Shown in pieces: positions 10,242-18,863 of a DNA stretch of 64,000 nt. A program made the position numbers and the translations under genes. The stretch lies in NCBI RefSeq assembly GCF_025215155.1, contig NZ_JALHAM010000118.1, one strand, 5' to 3'. The notes beneath the pieces are model-generated. The model did not search any database. It was not told the DNA's origin and saw only the letters and a list, made by a program, of their open reading frames with translations. The DNA comes from Dryocola clanedunensis (GTDB lineage: Bacteria > Pseudomonadota > Gammaproteobacteria > Enterobacterales > Enterobacteriaceae). Numbering within the stretch: position 1 is the first letter of the stretch; each line of letters starts with the position of its first letter.

Positions 10242-10457
10242 ATGCCCAGCGATATATGGCTTGCGTCCTGTCACCGTCGTACGCTCGGAACAATGCGGCG
10301 AAAGGCGGTGGAAATGGCCAAGCAATGGGAGGGGGCAAATCAGGAAGTATCAAATGAATTGCTCTGGCTAATAGATTGTCTAGAAAATAGTGAAGAACTT
10401 CTCTATTTTTTTTCTAAAAATGAGGGGCGAGTAAATTCTTCTGAACGAAAGAAGTAA
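10242..10457 (+). CDS. Small hypothetical protein
   Basis: 71 residues; ATG preceded by AGGAG at 8 nt, which supports translation. Charged, helical, no signal peptide or membrane segment, basic tail. No family recognised. It lies between the OmpA-like gene and the T1SS genes and could be a regulator or accessory factor of that locus, but nothing in the sequence shows this. Confidence 0.5.
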   Translation: MPSDIWLASCHRRTLGTMRRKAVEMAKQWEGANQEVSNELLWLIDCLENSEELLYFFSKNEGRVNSSERKK

Positions 10458-10559
10458 GATTCTATTTTTACAAACTATAACAAAGTGTTTTGTCAGTTAG
10501 CGATTTATGTGCTGGATACATACCCTTTCATACATTCAAATTAGTAGATTTTATCAAAG

Positions 10560-10591
10560 AGAGACAATCCAAATGGATGTCTCTTTTTTTT
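10560..10591 (+). terminator. Intrinsic terminator
   Basis: AGAGAC-AATCC / GGAT-GTCTCT stem followed by eight T. It separates the 6.4-10.5 kb transcription unit from the T1SS operon. Confidence 0.75.
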
Positions 10592-10911
10592 GCTGCATTA
10601 TTCTAATATTGATTTTTTAATCATCAAGTAAATCAACGTGAGCGACAAGGCTTACAGCGATAATTTAAAAATTAAAAATCATACATTGCGAATGGGGCTT
10701 TGAAAAAAAGTATTACATTACAATCAGTTGGGGTTTAATTTCCCTTGTCTAATAGTTAGAAATGGTCTTGCTAAATTTTGCGGTTAACTATTGTGTATGC
10801 TTGCAGCATTGGATTTAACGGCCTTTTCTTAAATTGAATATCAGCAGGTATACGGCAGCAATGCGCTATGCCGGACTCAATATTTACCCATAAAATGGAA
10901 GTTGATTTACG
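10592..10911. promoter_or_regulatory. Upstream region of the T1SS operon
   Basis: 320 AT-rich bases between the terminator and the ABC-transporter start. The T1SS promoter should be here. I cannot assign a -35/-10 pair with confidence, and no repeat or hairpin stands out. Confidence 0.4.
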
Positions 10912-13230
10912 ATGAGCGACAACACACCAGGACAGGAGAGCATGGACAATCTTGACGATAAAATTACTGTCGATGACACACTCCTGATGAGCATTTCATG
11001 GATATGTAATTATTATCAATTGGGGGCTTCTGATGAGGCCCTAATGGCGGGGATTCCCAAGGCACGATTCCTGACATCTTCACAGACCTTAACAGCACTC
11101 AATAATGCCGGTTTTACAACGGGAATGGTCGCCAGAGAATTATATGAAATCCCTGAGCAATTGACTCCGGTTATTCTCCTGCGCAGCCATAATTCAGGAG
11201 GTTGTATTTTCCTCTCGAGAGAGCAGGTTACTGGAGAGGATGGCAAGGCACAAACGTTCTTCCAGATTGTACTGCCAGAAATTAGCCTGGAACCTGTTTC
11301 CCTTTCCGCTGAAGAAATGCAGAAAATCTACTCTGGCTACACCATTTTGCTTAAGCCGAAGGCCAAAGTTGATCGACGGGTGGAAGAGCCCGAGCTGAAA
11401 CCGAAAGGGCATTGGTTATTCGGTTCGCTGTGGCGTTATCGCAGGTACTACCGCAGCGCCGCTATTGGCACCGTGCTGATTAACTTCCTGACGCTCGCAA
11501 GTATTTTCTTCACCATGAACGTGTACGACCGCGTGATACCCAACCAGGCGTTTGTCACACTCTGGTCCCTAGCCGCGGGCGTTACTATCGCGATGATATT
11601 TGAAGCTTTTTCCCGTTATATACGAGCTCATCTTATTGATGTGGCTGGTAAAAAGGCTGATTTGATCGTCGGGAGTCTACTCTTCCGGCAAATGCTTTCC
11701 GTAAAAATGGAGCATAAACCGTCTTCCTCTGGCTCATTCGCCAATCAGCTGAGGGAATTCGAATCGGTACGTGATTTTGCCGCCTCGGCGACGCTGTCGG
11801 CAATTGCAGACTTGCCATTCGTTCTGTTCTTTATTGGGGTCATTTTCAGCATCGGTGGCTATCTTGGTTTTATCCCACTGATCCTGCTGCCGCTCATCGT
11901 TACTGTTAGTGTGCTCATTCAATGGCCACTGGCAAAGACCATGAAAGAGAACCTCCGCGAGACGTCACTTAAGCAGGGGGTATTGATCGAGTCCATTGAA
12001 GGAATGGAGACCCTCAAAGCCGTCGGTGGTGAAGCGTACATGCAACGCCGATGGGAGAATTTCAGCGCACTTGCTTCCAACACCAGTATGAAATCGCGTC
12101 GACTGTCCTCTATCGCGACCGGCTGCTTTGCGTTCTTCCAACAGATCCAAACTGTGATCATCGTTATTACCGGTGTTTATCTCATCAGCGACGGTGTGAT
12201 GACTCAGGGGGCTTTGATCGGTACGGTGATGTTGGCCAGCCGCGCTACTGCACCTTTAGGGCAAATAGTCGGGTTGGCTGTACGCTATCAGCAGGCAAAA
12301 GCCGCCATGGAATCACTCAATGGCCTAATGGAGAAACCGGTTGATCGTGATGAGCGTATCGATTACCTGCCATCGCCAGAACTGAGCGGTAACATTGGCC
12401 TTAAAAATATCAGTTTCTCATATCCTGCCCCGCCAATGCAGCCCAGCGTTACTGTATTGAATGGAATTAATTTGGAAATTAAAGCAGGCGAGCGCGTTGC
12501 CATTCTTGGCAAAATTGGTAGCGGTAAATCGACTCTTTTGCGCGTTATTGCGCGTCTCTATACACCGACGAATGGACAGGTTTTTGCTGATGGTCTGGAT
12601 GTCTCACAAATTGACCCCATTGACTGGCGTAAACATGTGGGGTTTGTAAGCCAGGAGTCGCGTCTGTTTTACGGCTCACTGCGAGAGAACATACTGATTG
12701 GGAATCCTGCTGCGAAAGCAAAAGAATTTCTGCGTGTATTAAAACTTACTGGGTTGGATCAAATTGCAGCCAGACATCCTCTGGGCATTAATTTGCCGAT
12801 TGGTGAAATGGGGGACGGCCTCTCGGGGGGGCAGCGTCAGCTAGTTTCACTGGCCCGTAGTCTGCTCGCACATCCTGCGGTGCTACTCATGGATGAACCA
12901 ACCAGCTCGATGGACATGCAGACAGAAAATCAGTTCATCTCGCATCTCAAAAATGCGACCGGCAATCAAACGATGATAGTGGTTACTCACCGACCATCAC
13001 TGCTGGTGCTTGTCGATCGCATCATTGTTATCGATGACGGGAAAATTGTCGCGGATGGCCCAAAAGAAAGTGTCCTGGCAAAAATGCAAGGCAAACAGGT
13101 CAAAGCGACAGCGGTAGCACCCGCACAGCAACAAGCAACCACCGTGGTCACAGGTAAAAATGGCGTCAGTATAAAAACAACAAAACAAGCTGTCACTACT
13201 GAAATTAAGGAGACAGAGCATGCTAAGTAA
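10912..13230 (+). CDS. Type I secretion ABC transporter (LapB/HlyB-like)
   Basis: 772 residues. Residues about 15-150 form a C39-peptidase-like domain. The stretches where the catalytic Cys and His would sit read WICNYY and GGCIFL, so it looks like a non-catalytic substrate-docking domain as in HlyB and LapB. Transmembrane helices span about 180-460. The ATPase domain has Walker A GKIGSGKST (about 533), signature LSGGQRQ (about 636), Walker B VLLMDEPTSSMD (about 658) and an H-loop in VTHRPS. The HlyD-like gene overlaps its end by 11 bp. It should energise export of the Ig-repeat adhesins from the cytoplasm. Start 10912 is assumed; ATG 10942 is an alternative. Confidence 0.93.
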   Translation: MSDNTPGQESMDNLDDKITVDDTLLMSISWICNYYQLGASDEALMAGIPKARFLTSSQTLTALNNAGFTTGMVARELYEIPEQLTPVILLRSHNSGGCIFLSREQVTGEDGKAQTFFQIVLPEISLEPVSLSAEEMQKIYSGYTILLKPKAKVDRRVEEPELKPKGHWLFGSLWRYRRYYRSAAIGTVLINFLTLASIFFTMNVYDRVIPNQAFVTLWSLAAGVTIAMIFEAFSRYIRAHLIDVAGKKADLIVGSLLFRQMLSVKMEHKPSSSGSFANQLREFESVRDFAASATLSAIADLPFVLFFIGVIFSIGGYLGFIPLILLPLIVTVSVLIQWPLAKTMKENLRETSLKQGVLIESIEGMETLKAVGGEAYMQRRWENFSALASNTSMKSRRLSSIATGCFAFFQQIQTVIIVITGVYLISDGVMTQGALIGTVMLASRATAPLGQIVGLAVRYQQAKAAMESLNGLMEKPVDRDERIDYLPSPELSGNIGLKNISFSYPAPPMQPSVTVLNGINLEIKAGERVAILGKIGSGKSTLLRVIARLYTPTNGQVFADGLDVSQIDPIDWRKHVGFVSQESRLFYGSLRENILIGNPAAKAKEFLRVLKLTGLDQIAARHPLGINLPIGEMGDGLSGGQRQLVSLARSLLAHPAVLLMDEPTSSMDMQTENQFISHLKNATGNQTMIVVTHRPSLLVLVDRIIVIDDGKIVADGPKESVLAKMQGKQVKATAVAPAQQQATTVVTGKNGVSIKTTKQAVTTEIKETEHAK

Positions 13231-14449
13231 AAATAAAAAGCAGGAAGTCCTGTCGGGCCAAGATGCTGCATTTATGAGTGATGTCAGGGAGTCTCTGCTA
13301 TCACAAAAAACACCAAAATCTAAACTGGTATTACAACTGATCGGTGCTCTCTTTATTTCAGCGTGTCTGTGGGCGCACTTTGCGCATGTGGAAGAAATTA
13401 CGCAAGGTGAAGCCAAGATTATTTCTAAAAGCCGTGAACAGGTAATTCAAAGTCTCGAAGGTGGGATTTTGCGCAAAATGCTTGTCAGGGAAGGACAGAT
13501 TGTAGAGAAAGGCGAGATATTGCTGAAATTGGATCCGACGCGCTCGGACTCCAAATATAAGGAAACACTCTCGAAGGTCACAGGGCTGCAGGCACAGGTT
13601 GATCGCCTTACTGCGGAGGCGACAAGTAAGCCATTGAAATTCAGTGATTCAGTGACAGACTCTGGTGCTATAAAGAATGAAACCGATGCCTATAATGCCA
13701 GGAAGCACGATCTTGAGCAGGGCATCGCAGCATTAAAACGAAGCTACCAGTTGACGATGAAAGAGATCAATTTATCCAGCCCTCTCGTCGATAGGGGGTT
13801 GATGTCCCAGGTTGAACTGTTGCGAACGCGTCGACAAGCCACCGATCTGTTATCGCAAATAGTCGAAAAAGAGAACAAATTTCGCGCTGATGCTAACAGT
13901 CAATTAGCCAGTCTTCAGTTGGAGCTTTCTCAGGCACAAGAAACGCTGATTGGCCTCAAAGATGTATTAACTCGAACCGTTATTAAAGCGCCAGTGCGTG
14001 GGACGATTAAGGACATAAAATTCAATACGCAAGGGGGCGTTATCCAGCCTGGTGAGCACATTATGAATATTGTTCCGCTAGAGGATCAGCTGTTAGTGGA
14101 GGCGAAAATCAAACCTTCTGACGTCGCATTCTTGCACCCCGGCTTACCTGCGACAGTCAAAATTACCGCCTATGACTTCAGTATTTATGGTGGGCTAAAA
14201 GGCACAGTACAGCAAATCAGCCCTGGTACGTTAAAAGATGAAGAAAAACAGGCTAAAGGGCGTCCTGATAATACTTACTACCAGGTGATGGTACTGACAG
14301 ATTCCAGCAGCTTACACGTTAAGGGGAAAACGTTACCCATCATTCCTGGGATGATTGCCAGAGTTGAAATTAAAACCGGTGAAAAAACGATACAGGATTA
14401 CCTCCTTAAACCTATTTTCAAAGCACGTGAAGCCTTCAGGGAAAGATAA
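13220..14449 (+). CDS. HlyD/LapC-like T1SS membrane fusion protein
   Basis: 409 residues; AAGGAG before the ATG, which lies inside the end of the ABC-transporter gene. One membrane helix at about residues 36-54 follows a cytoplasmic N-terminus. Next comes a lipoyl half-motif (SREQVIQSLEGGILRKMLV, VREGQIVEKGEILLKLD), long coiled-coil helices (about 110-250), the second lipoyl half (TVIKAPVRGTIKDI) and a beta domain. This is the standard periplasmic adaptor that joins the ABC transporter to the outer-membrane channel. Order and overlap indicate one operon. Confidence 0.93.
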   Translation: MLSKNKKQEVLSGQDAAFMSDVRESLLSQKTPKSKLVLQLIGALFISACLWAHFAHVEEITQGEAKIISKSREQVIQSLEGGILRKMLVREGQIVEKGEILLKLDPTRSDSKYKETLSKVTGLQAQVDRLTAEATSKPLKFSDSVTDSGAIKNETDAYNARKHDLEQGIAALKRSYQLTMKEINLSSPLVDRGLMSQVELLRTRRQATDLLSQIVEKENKFRADANSQLASLQLELSQAQETLIGLKDVLTRTVIKAPVRGTIKDIKFNTQGGVIQPGEHIMNIVPLEDQLLVEAKIKPSDVAFLHPGLPATVKITAYDFSIYGGLKGTVQQISPGTLKDEEKQAKGRPDNTYYQVMVLTDSSSLHVKGKTLPIIPGMIARVEIKTGEKTIQDYLLKPIFKAREAFRER

Positions 14450-14464
14450 GCAGGGGAATGAATA

Positions 14465-15892
14465 ATGGACAATCAATATTATTATAAATTTATTTTTTTA
14501 AATCTCCTATTAATTACAGGGGCCTCCCAAAGCTTATCAGCTCATGCTGAAACACCTTTGCCTGATGCACAATCTGTATTTTCCGGAAGTACTTATTATT
14601 CTGCGTCGGATATGGAGACGGGTGCTGAAGATGGCATTCCACCATTAGCAACCCATAGAGCGAGCCAGCAATCAATAAAATCTTATTTAGCACAGATGGC
14701 ATTGGCTGCTAAAAATTATACACCGCAAATTCGAGAGGCGAAAACCAGCTTCCAGGCCGCTAGTGCCGATACAGCACAAGCGAAAGGGGCCCGATTGCCG
14801 CAGGTAGATGTGGGATTACAATCCAACCCGGTTCAGTTTGGTTCTGGCGAGGAGGTGCCTCGGGATCAATTGACCAACGGATTATCTGTCAATATGACCA
14901 CTCCGGTTTTTGACTGGGGTTACAACAGCCGGAATATCAACAGCAAAGAACTCACCGCAAAGGCTGCGGAAAATTATTATCGGGCACAATATGAAAATAC
15001 CTCCTATCAGGTTTGTTATCAGCTTGCGGAGTTGGCTAAACAGAAACTGATTTTTCAAATCAGTCAGGCCTATGTTGATAGGATGGAAAGGTTGGTTCGA
15101 ATGATCGGTGACATTAGTCGGGTTGATGCAGGTCGTGTTGGTGAGTTAACACAGGCACAGGCGCGAATGCTACAAGCAGAAACGTCCCGAGATGATGCCG
15201 AGTCCAAAATAAAAGATGCACAGATAGCGCTGCGTAAACTTACCGGGAAGACCTCATTTATTGGTTTACCAACTGATCCTGAATGGGCGATTAACATTGA
15301 AAATCCACAAAAATTGCTAAAAGCGATTAACCGTCACCCGACTATTCAGCAAGCAAGAAATGAAGCTAAGTCTGCACTTGAACAAGCGAAAGCGGTAAAG
15401 TCTGGAAATTTACCAAAACTGAGTTGGGTGGTGAGCAAAACCGTACCGATTAACAGTGGTGCCTACGAGGAGGAATGGAAAACCTATTTAAATGTCAGTT
15501 GGGGAATCTTCCGTGGGGGGTCTGCTAATGCTCAGGAAGAGGCCGCCGCACTGCGTGCTGAACAAGCGAAAGAAAAAATAACCGAGCAGCAAATTGATCT
15601 CGATAATAAAGTTCGGTCTTCATTGCACAATATGCAGTCGATGTTATCGCAAGCCGCGCAATACCATCGATTAGTTCAAGCTACCGACCAGGTGCGTAAG
15701 GACTTTTTTGAACAATGGCGCCAGTTAAGTACGCGTACGTTGCTTGATGTCCTGACGGCGGAAAGTGACTACTACAATAATCAGGTCAGTGAAGTCACTA
15801 CACGTTTTAATGCCTACAGCGCGATGTTTACTGGTTATGCGAATGCAGGTTTGCTTAACCAATGGCTTGGAGTATATGACTCAGCCTCGTAG
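14465..15892 (+). CDS. TolC-family outer-membrane T1SS channel (LapE-like)
   Basis: 475 residues with a signal peptide ending near SAHA (about residue 28). It has the long alternating alpha-helical/beta pattern of TolC proteins with two homologous halves (about 80-240 and 280-460). Motifs typical of the family include ARLPQVDVG, YDxxxN-type helices and LDVLTAESDYYNNQ near the end. The start is 16 bp after the HlyD-like stop. It completes the three-component exporter. Confidence 0.92.
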   Translation: MDNQYYYKFIFLNLLLITGASQSLSAHAETPLPDAQSVFSGSTYYSASDMETGAEDGIPPLATHRASQQSIKSYLAQMALAAKNYTPQIREAKTSFQAASADTAQAKGARLPQVDVGLQSNPVQFGSGEEVPRDQLTNGLSVNMTTPVFDWGYNSRNINSKELTAKAAENYYRAQYENTSYQVCYQLAELAKQKLIFQISQAYVDRMERLVRMIGDISRVDAGRVGELTQAQARMLQAETSRDDAESKIKDAQIALRKLTGKTSFIGLPTDPEWAINIENPQKLLKAINRHPTIQQARNEAKSALEQAKAVKSGNLPKLSWVVSKTVPINSGAYEEEWKTYLNVSWGIFRGGSANAQEEAAALRAEQAKEKITEQQIDLDNKVRSSLHNMQSMLSQAAQYHRLVQATDQVRKDFFEQWRQLSTRTLLDVLTAESDYYNNQVSEVTTRFNAYSAMFTGYANAGLLNQWLGVYDSAS

Positions 15893-15926
15893 AGCAAAAA
15901 TCCCACACTTTTAGTACAATTTGTGA

Positions 15927-15955
15927 GATCGCAACATTTGTTGCGGTCTTATTTT
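15927..15955 (+). terminator. Terminator of the T1SS operon
   Basis: GATCGCAAC-ATTT-GTTGCGGTC (9-bp stem, one G-U) followed by TTATTTTC. Confidence 0.75.
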
Positions 15956-16004
15956 CTTCGGGTGAACCGCTCCGGTTTTCCTGGAGAGTATTTTGCCTGA
16001 GTGC

Positions 16005-16310
16005 TCAGGCTGCCACATCCCGGTCATTCAGTGAAGCGTAATACGCTTTTTCTGCCTGATATATCCGGTGCGCTCCATCAGCCGGTGATTGTTGCACCAG
16101 CCCCCCATTTCAGCGTGGCCAGTTCCACATCCTGTCGCATTTTCCAGCTTTGCCTGTGGATCACTTCCGCTTTGTACCGCCCGTTGATACTTTTTGCCAT
16201 CGCATTGTCATACGAGTCCGCCGTGCTGCCTGTTGAGGCCAGTAATGCGGCGTCATTCAACCGCTGCGTGTACGCCAGCGACACATATTGTGAACCTTTG
16301 TCGCTTAGGT
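16005..16310 (-). pseudogene. IS3-family transposase (OrfB) C-terminal remnant
   Basis: On the minus strand, from about 16310, the frame reads DKGSQYVSLAYTQRL and then AESINGxYKAEVIHRQSW-like text (here AKSINGRYKAEVIHRQSW), which is the last part of an IS3-group DDE transposase. The frame is broken near 16100: the expected NNRRLMERIGYI continues in another frame (NNHRLMERTGYI, then EKAYYASLNDRDVAA-like text). There is no 5' part, no terminal repeats and no orfA, so this is a dead fragment. Confidence 0.8.
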
Positions 16311-16532
16311 TGCTGCATTTCTAAATTCAACCCTTCGAGTAAGGCGATTTTTAAATGGTCCTAGTTTTGGGTGGTTATATTCTACTCGTCGATAGACAGG
16401 CAATTTATTAGTATTTAAATACTTATGTACAGTACGGCGGTCTAATTGAAGTTTATTCGCAATTTCCCGTTGAGATAAGTGCTCTTTATGAAATAAGTGT
16501 CTGACTTTAGCTATTGTTTCCATGCAAAGCAT
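16305..16532 (-). pseudogene. IS21-family IstA N-terminal fragment
   Basis: The minus-strand frame contains METIAKVRHLFHKEHLSQRE followed by IANKLQLDRRTVHKYL, the helix-turn-helix start of IS21-type transposases. It is cut after about 65 residues, where it abuts the IS3 remnant. No IstB or terminal repeats are present. It marks an old insertion junction between the adhesin/T1SS locus and the ICE core. Confidence 0.7.
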
Positions 16533-16664
16533 CCAGATTATCCCTTGCAAAAACGAGGAGTGTACCAAACCAGGCAGGTGGATCATTTTTGCAAGATCTT
16601 TCCTGTGTCATATGCTGTATTTTTGCATGATCATCAACACCGGAGCAAATGGATGACTGAAAAG

Positions 16665-16681
16665 TGTTGCCAGTGGCAACA
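16665..16681. repeat. 17-bp dyad (TGTTGCCA-S-TGGCAACA), single site 1
   Basis: Perfect site with flanks that lengthen the dyad to 14-bp arms (GAAAAGTGTTGCCA / TGGCAACACTTTTC). As RNA it could form a hairpin with T-rich tails on both strands, so a bidirectional terminator is an alternative to a protein site. Confidence 0.9.
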
Positions 16682-16724
16682 CTTTTCACCAACCCGGCCT
16701 GTAGTGGCAGTAAGGGGATGATCA

Positions 16725-16946
16725 ATGACCGTAAAAGCCAGAGCATTACCCGATGCCATGTTCCGCTGCATTGATGGTTACGTGTAACTGATCGTGGACT
16801 TGCTGGAGTTTGAGCTGGGTCGGCCCCTCAGCTCTGCAGAAGCGCAGGATCTTTACCTCCAAGTCGATGCACTTATCGACGTTTCCTGCGGCTTTGACAC
16901 TTCCCCGCACGGTGATCCTGAGAGATTGTGCCGCCACAGGTCGTAG
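16725..16946 (+). pseudogene. Decayed small ICE gene with in-frame stop
   Basis: ATG 16725 follows AAGGGG at a good distance. The frame encodes 20 residues, then an ochre stop at 16785-16787, then continues for 52 codons with protein-like content (LIVDLLEFELGRPLSSAEAQ, DLYLQVDALIDVSCGF) to TAG at 16944. The text after the stop has the look of small accessory ICE proteins. I read it as a gene killed by one nonsense mutation; internal reinitiation is possible but no good ribosome site is visible. Confidence 0.5.
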
Positions 16947-17026
16947 CCGCGAACCGGGTGCATATCGATGAGGCGTGCGTTCCGCTCAGCTTGACGCTGA
17001 ATCGGCCAAACCAGTTCTGAACGGTG

Positions 17027-17043
17027 GTGTTGCTACTGGCAAC
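17027..17043. repeat. 17-bp dyad, variant single site 2
   Basis: TGTTGCTACTGGCAACA: one asymmetric C-to-T change in the left arm. Right flank CACTTTTC as in site 1. Confidence 0.75.
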
Positions 17044-17177
17044 ACTTTTCAGACGAAATAATCGTGCAGTTAAAGCTGCTTTAGGTTGCCGTGCTGGGGT
17101 ATCAGCGCGTTAATCGTGCTCCTTGAACTGATTCGTTATTTTCTCCAGTTGATGAGTTGAAAGCGAAAACGTAACTA

Positions 17178-17206
17178 AAGCCGGGGAAACCGACCTCCGG
17201 CTTTTA
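17178..17206 (+). terminator. Terminator-like hairpin
   Basis: AAAGCCGG / CCGGCTTT stem with a 12-nt loop and TTTT in the right arm, just before the dyad at 17212. It is at the end of a 350-base stretch (16947-17295) with no convincing gene. Confidence 0.5.
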
Positions 17207-17211
17207 AAAGT

Positions 17212-17228
17212 GTTGCCAGTGGCAACAC
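17212..17228. repeat. 17-bp dyad, single site 3
   Basis: Perfect TGTTGCCA-G-TGGCAACA, left flank AAAAG, right flank CTA. It lies downstream of the probable immunity gene's stop. Confidence 0.9.
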
Positions 17229-17295
17229 TATTGGGAGAAGTGAATGCCTGAGGGGCGCTGATACAATAGTTCCGCAATGAGAGAAAGGGTGGCAG

Positions 17296-17739
17296 TTAGA
17301 ACTGGCGCGATAGTGTCAAATAACCATTAAAGCGTACTGAGCACTCATCTTTATTCTGCAGGCTGGAGGCGATAAATACATCCCGCTTCCCCATATCATT
17401 GGTAAAAGTGTACTTTGCCGTTATGCTCCTGGCATCATTAGTATAATAGCTTTCGAAATAATCCTCTTTTGCCAGCATAGCTTTGCCATTTTTCTGTTTA
17501 TCAGCCTCGTAATCAGTCAGGGCCATCTGTTCAGCAAAAACCTCGGAGACAGGTTCCAGCGCGAGAACTGACACCGTGGTTTTGCTCCGTTGAATCGTTT
17601 TGGTATTAATGCCTGAGTCATGACCGAGCGCTTCGAATAGCGTTTGTTCCATAAAGCCCCCAACGATAGCGCACTGGCTTCCTGCAGCCGATGCGAAAAA
17701 TGGGAATACGATTATTGTGAAAATAAATCCCTTCTTCAT
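17296..17739 (-). CDS. Probable periplasmic immunity protein to the Tlde1-like effector
   Basis: 147 residues from the internal ATG at 17739, chosen because it opens a clear signal peptide (MKKGFIFTIIVFPFFASAAG); the frame is open further upstream but overlaps the effector gene. The mature part has two Cys and no recognised catalytic motif. It follows the L,D-transpeptidase effector gene directly. Known Tlde1 effectors act in the periplasm and are neutralised by a secreted immunity protein encoded next to them, so position plus signal peptide suggest this role. Sequence similarity to Tldi1 was not tested. Confidence 0.6.
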   Translation of the reverse strand: MKKGFIFTIIVFPFFASAAGSQCAIVGGFMEQTLFEALGHDSGINTKTIQRSKTTVSVLALEPVSEVFAEQMALTDYEADKQKNGKAMLAKEDYFESYYTNDARSITAKYTFTNDMGKRDVFIASSLQNKDECSVRFNGYLTLSRQF

Positions 17740-17746
17740 AAATTTA

Positions 17747-18112
17747 TCACTCAACGATGAGAATGTGATCGTGGCTTGCTGTGATGGCCTTTCGCTGGGG
17801 CAGCGTTGCAATAATGCAGCCGTTAGATGCTCCGCCAGGATGAGCAGAGCTTCCTCCATGTATGAGGAAACCATCGCGCCCACACATATTATTGGAGGTG
17901 TCGGGTGTCAGCCTCAGAGTCCAGGCGCGAGTTCTGTGATGGTAGAAGGGTTCACTGATGGTGTATTTACCCCGTGGCAGGGGCCCCTTATCTTTCACAC
18001 ATTCGAACGCTGGATCGTTTTTAAAGCCTGGTTTGCCTGCGTATAGGGCGGTGAACTGGAAGGTACCGTTATGGTAAAAGGAATGACTACTGACTTTGTA
18101 TGTCCAGCTCAT
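17747..18112 (-). CDS. tlde1: Tlde1-like T6SS L,D-transpeptidase effector (DUF2778)
   Basis: 121 residues. The start MSWTYKVSSHSFYHNGTFQF and the segment GRDGFLIHGGSSAHPGGASN with GC immediately after match the DUF2778/Tlde1 family: a His in IHGG and the catalytic Cys in SNGC, as in YkuD-type L,D-transpeptidases. Family members delivered by T6SS damage peptidoglycan tetrapeptides or exchange D-amino acids in the target periplasm. The ATG overlaps the hcp stop (TAATG), so translation is coupled to an Hcp carrier. No other T6SS gene is in the window. Confidence 0.85.
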   Translation of the reverse strand: MSWTYKVSSHSFYHNGTFQFTALYAGKPGFKNDPAFECVKDKGPLPRGKYTISEPFYHHRTRAWTLRLTPDTSNNMCGRDGFLIHGGSSAHPGGASNGCIIATLPQRKAITASHDHILIVE

Positions 18113-18603
18113 TATGCTGCACTCCTTTCATTCCATGAGTCCGAGTGAATAATGTTACCGTCAATATAGTGCCAGGTAATTTTCTCATAGCTGAGATACA
18201 GCGCTTCAAGATGACTATGCTTTTCAAATGCAGGGGCTTTTATGTCCAGCATGAACGGCTCCATTTCGTTGATACGGACATTTTCCAGTGTTGTGCGAAA
18301 GTATTCCGTTTCCTGACCGTTATTGTTGATTTTATAGAATTTTAGTTCAGCTTTTTGATAGCGTTTTCCACTCGTTACGCCTTGATACAGATAAGGAGAT
18401 GCGCTGTCCACTTCTTTGATAATGGCATAATCACCGTGAATACGCTTAGCAGTCACCTTTCCGGTCATGTCGTCAGTCGGGAGCTCAACGGCATGCATAA
18501 GTTCAGTCACCTCAATGCTGCCTTCTCGACCATGAATATCGACTGCCCCTTTGACAAGGTTCCCTGCATCATCGGTCAGCCACAGATAAACGGGTATAGC
18601 CAT
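18112..18603 (-). CDS. hcp: Hcp-family T6SS tube protein
   Basis: 163 residues starting MAIPVYLWLTDDAGNLVKGA with the Hcp signature features (VDIHGREGSIEV, YQKAELKFYKI, LENVRINEMEPF). Hcp hexamers form the T6SS tube and carry small effectors in their lumen. Here hcp leads a three-gene set (Hcp, Tlde1-like effector, immunity) with no baseplate, sheath or ClpV gene, so it is an orphan set that would need a chromosomal T6SS. The set sits between IS remnants and the ICE replication genes, as cargo. Confidence 0.9.
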   Translation of the reverse strand: MAIPVYLWLTDDAGNLVKGAVDIHGREGSIEVTELMHAVELPTDDMTGKVTAKRIHGDYAIIKEVDSASPYLYQGVTSGKRYQKAELKFYKINNNGQETEYFRTTLENVRINEMEPFMLDIKAPAFEKHSHLEALYLSYEKITWHYIDGNIIHSDSWNERSAA

Positions 18604-18740
18604 CTCTACACACCTTTTTCCATTATATGAAGCAGTTAATTTGAGTTAGCAGGCTAACGATTGGAAGTTGTTTATTACATAAGCTGGACAAAAACTGATC
18701 TATATCAAGCGTGTCAGGTATGTACGCTTGTGTCTGCAAG

Positions 18741-18757
18741 TGTTGCCACTGGCAACA
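18741..18757. repeat. 17-bp dyad, single site 4
   Basis: Perfect site, centre base C, flanks AAG and CTTTTC. It lies between hcp (minus) and the PFL_4669-type gene (plus), in the shared promoter region. Confidence 0.9.
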
Positions 18758-18863
18758 CTTTTCAAAATCCTCCACCAGGCAATAACCAGTTTTTCATTGT
18801 TCTTGTACGCAGCTATGGCGACTATCCCCCGACCTTCACCTGGATCGGAGTAAGGAGCAGACT

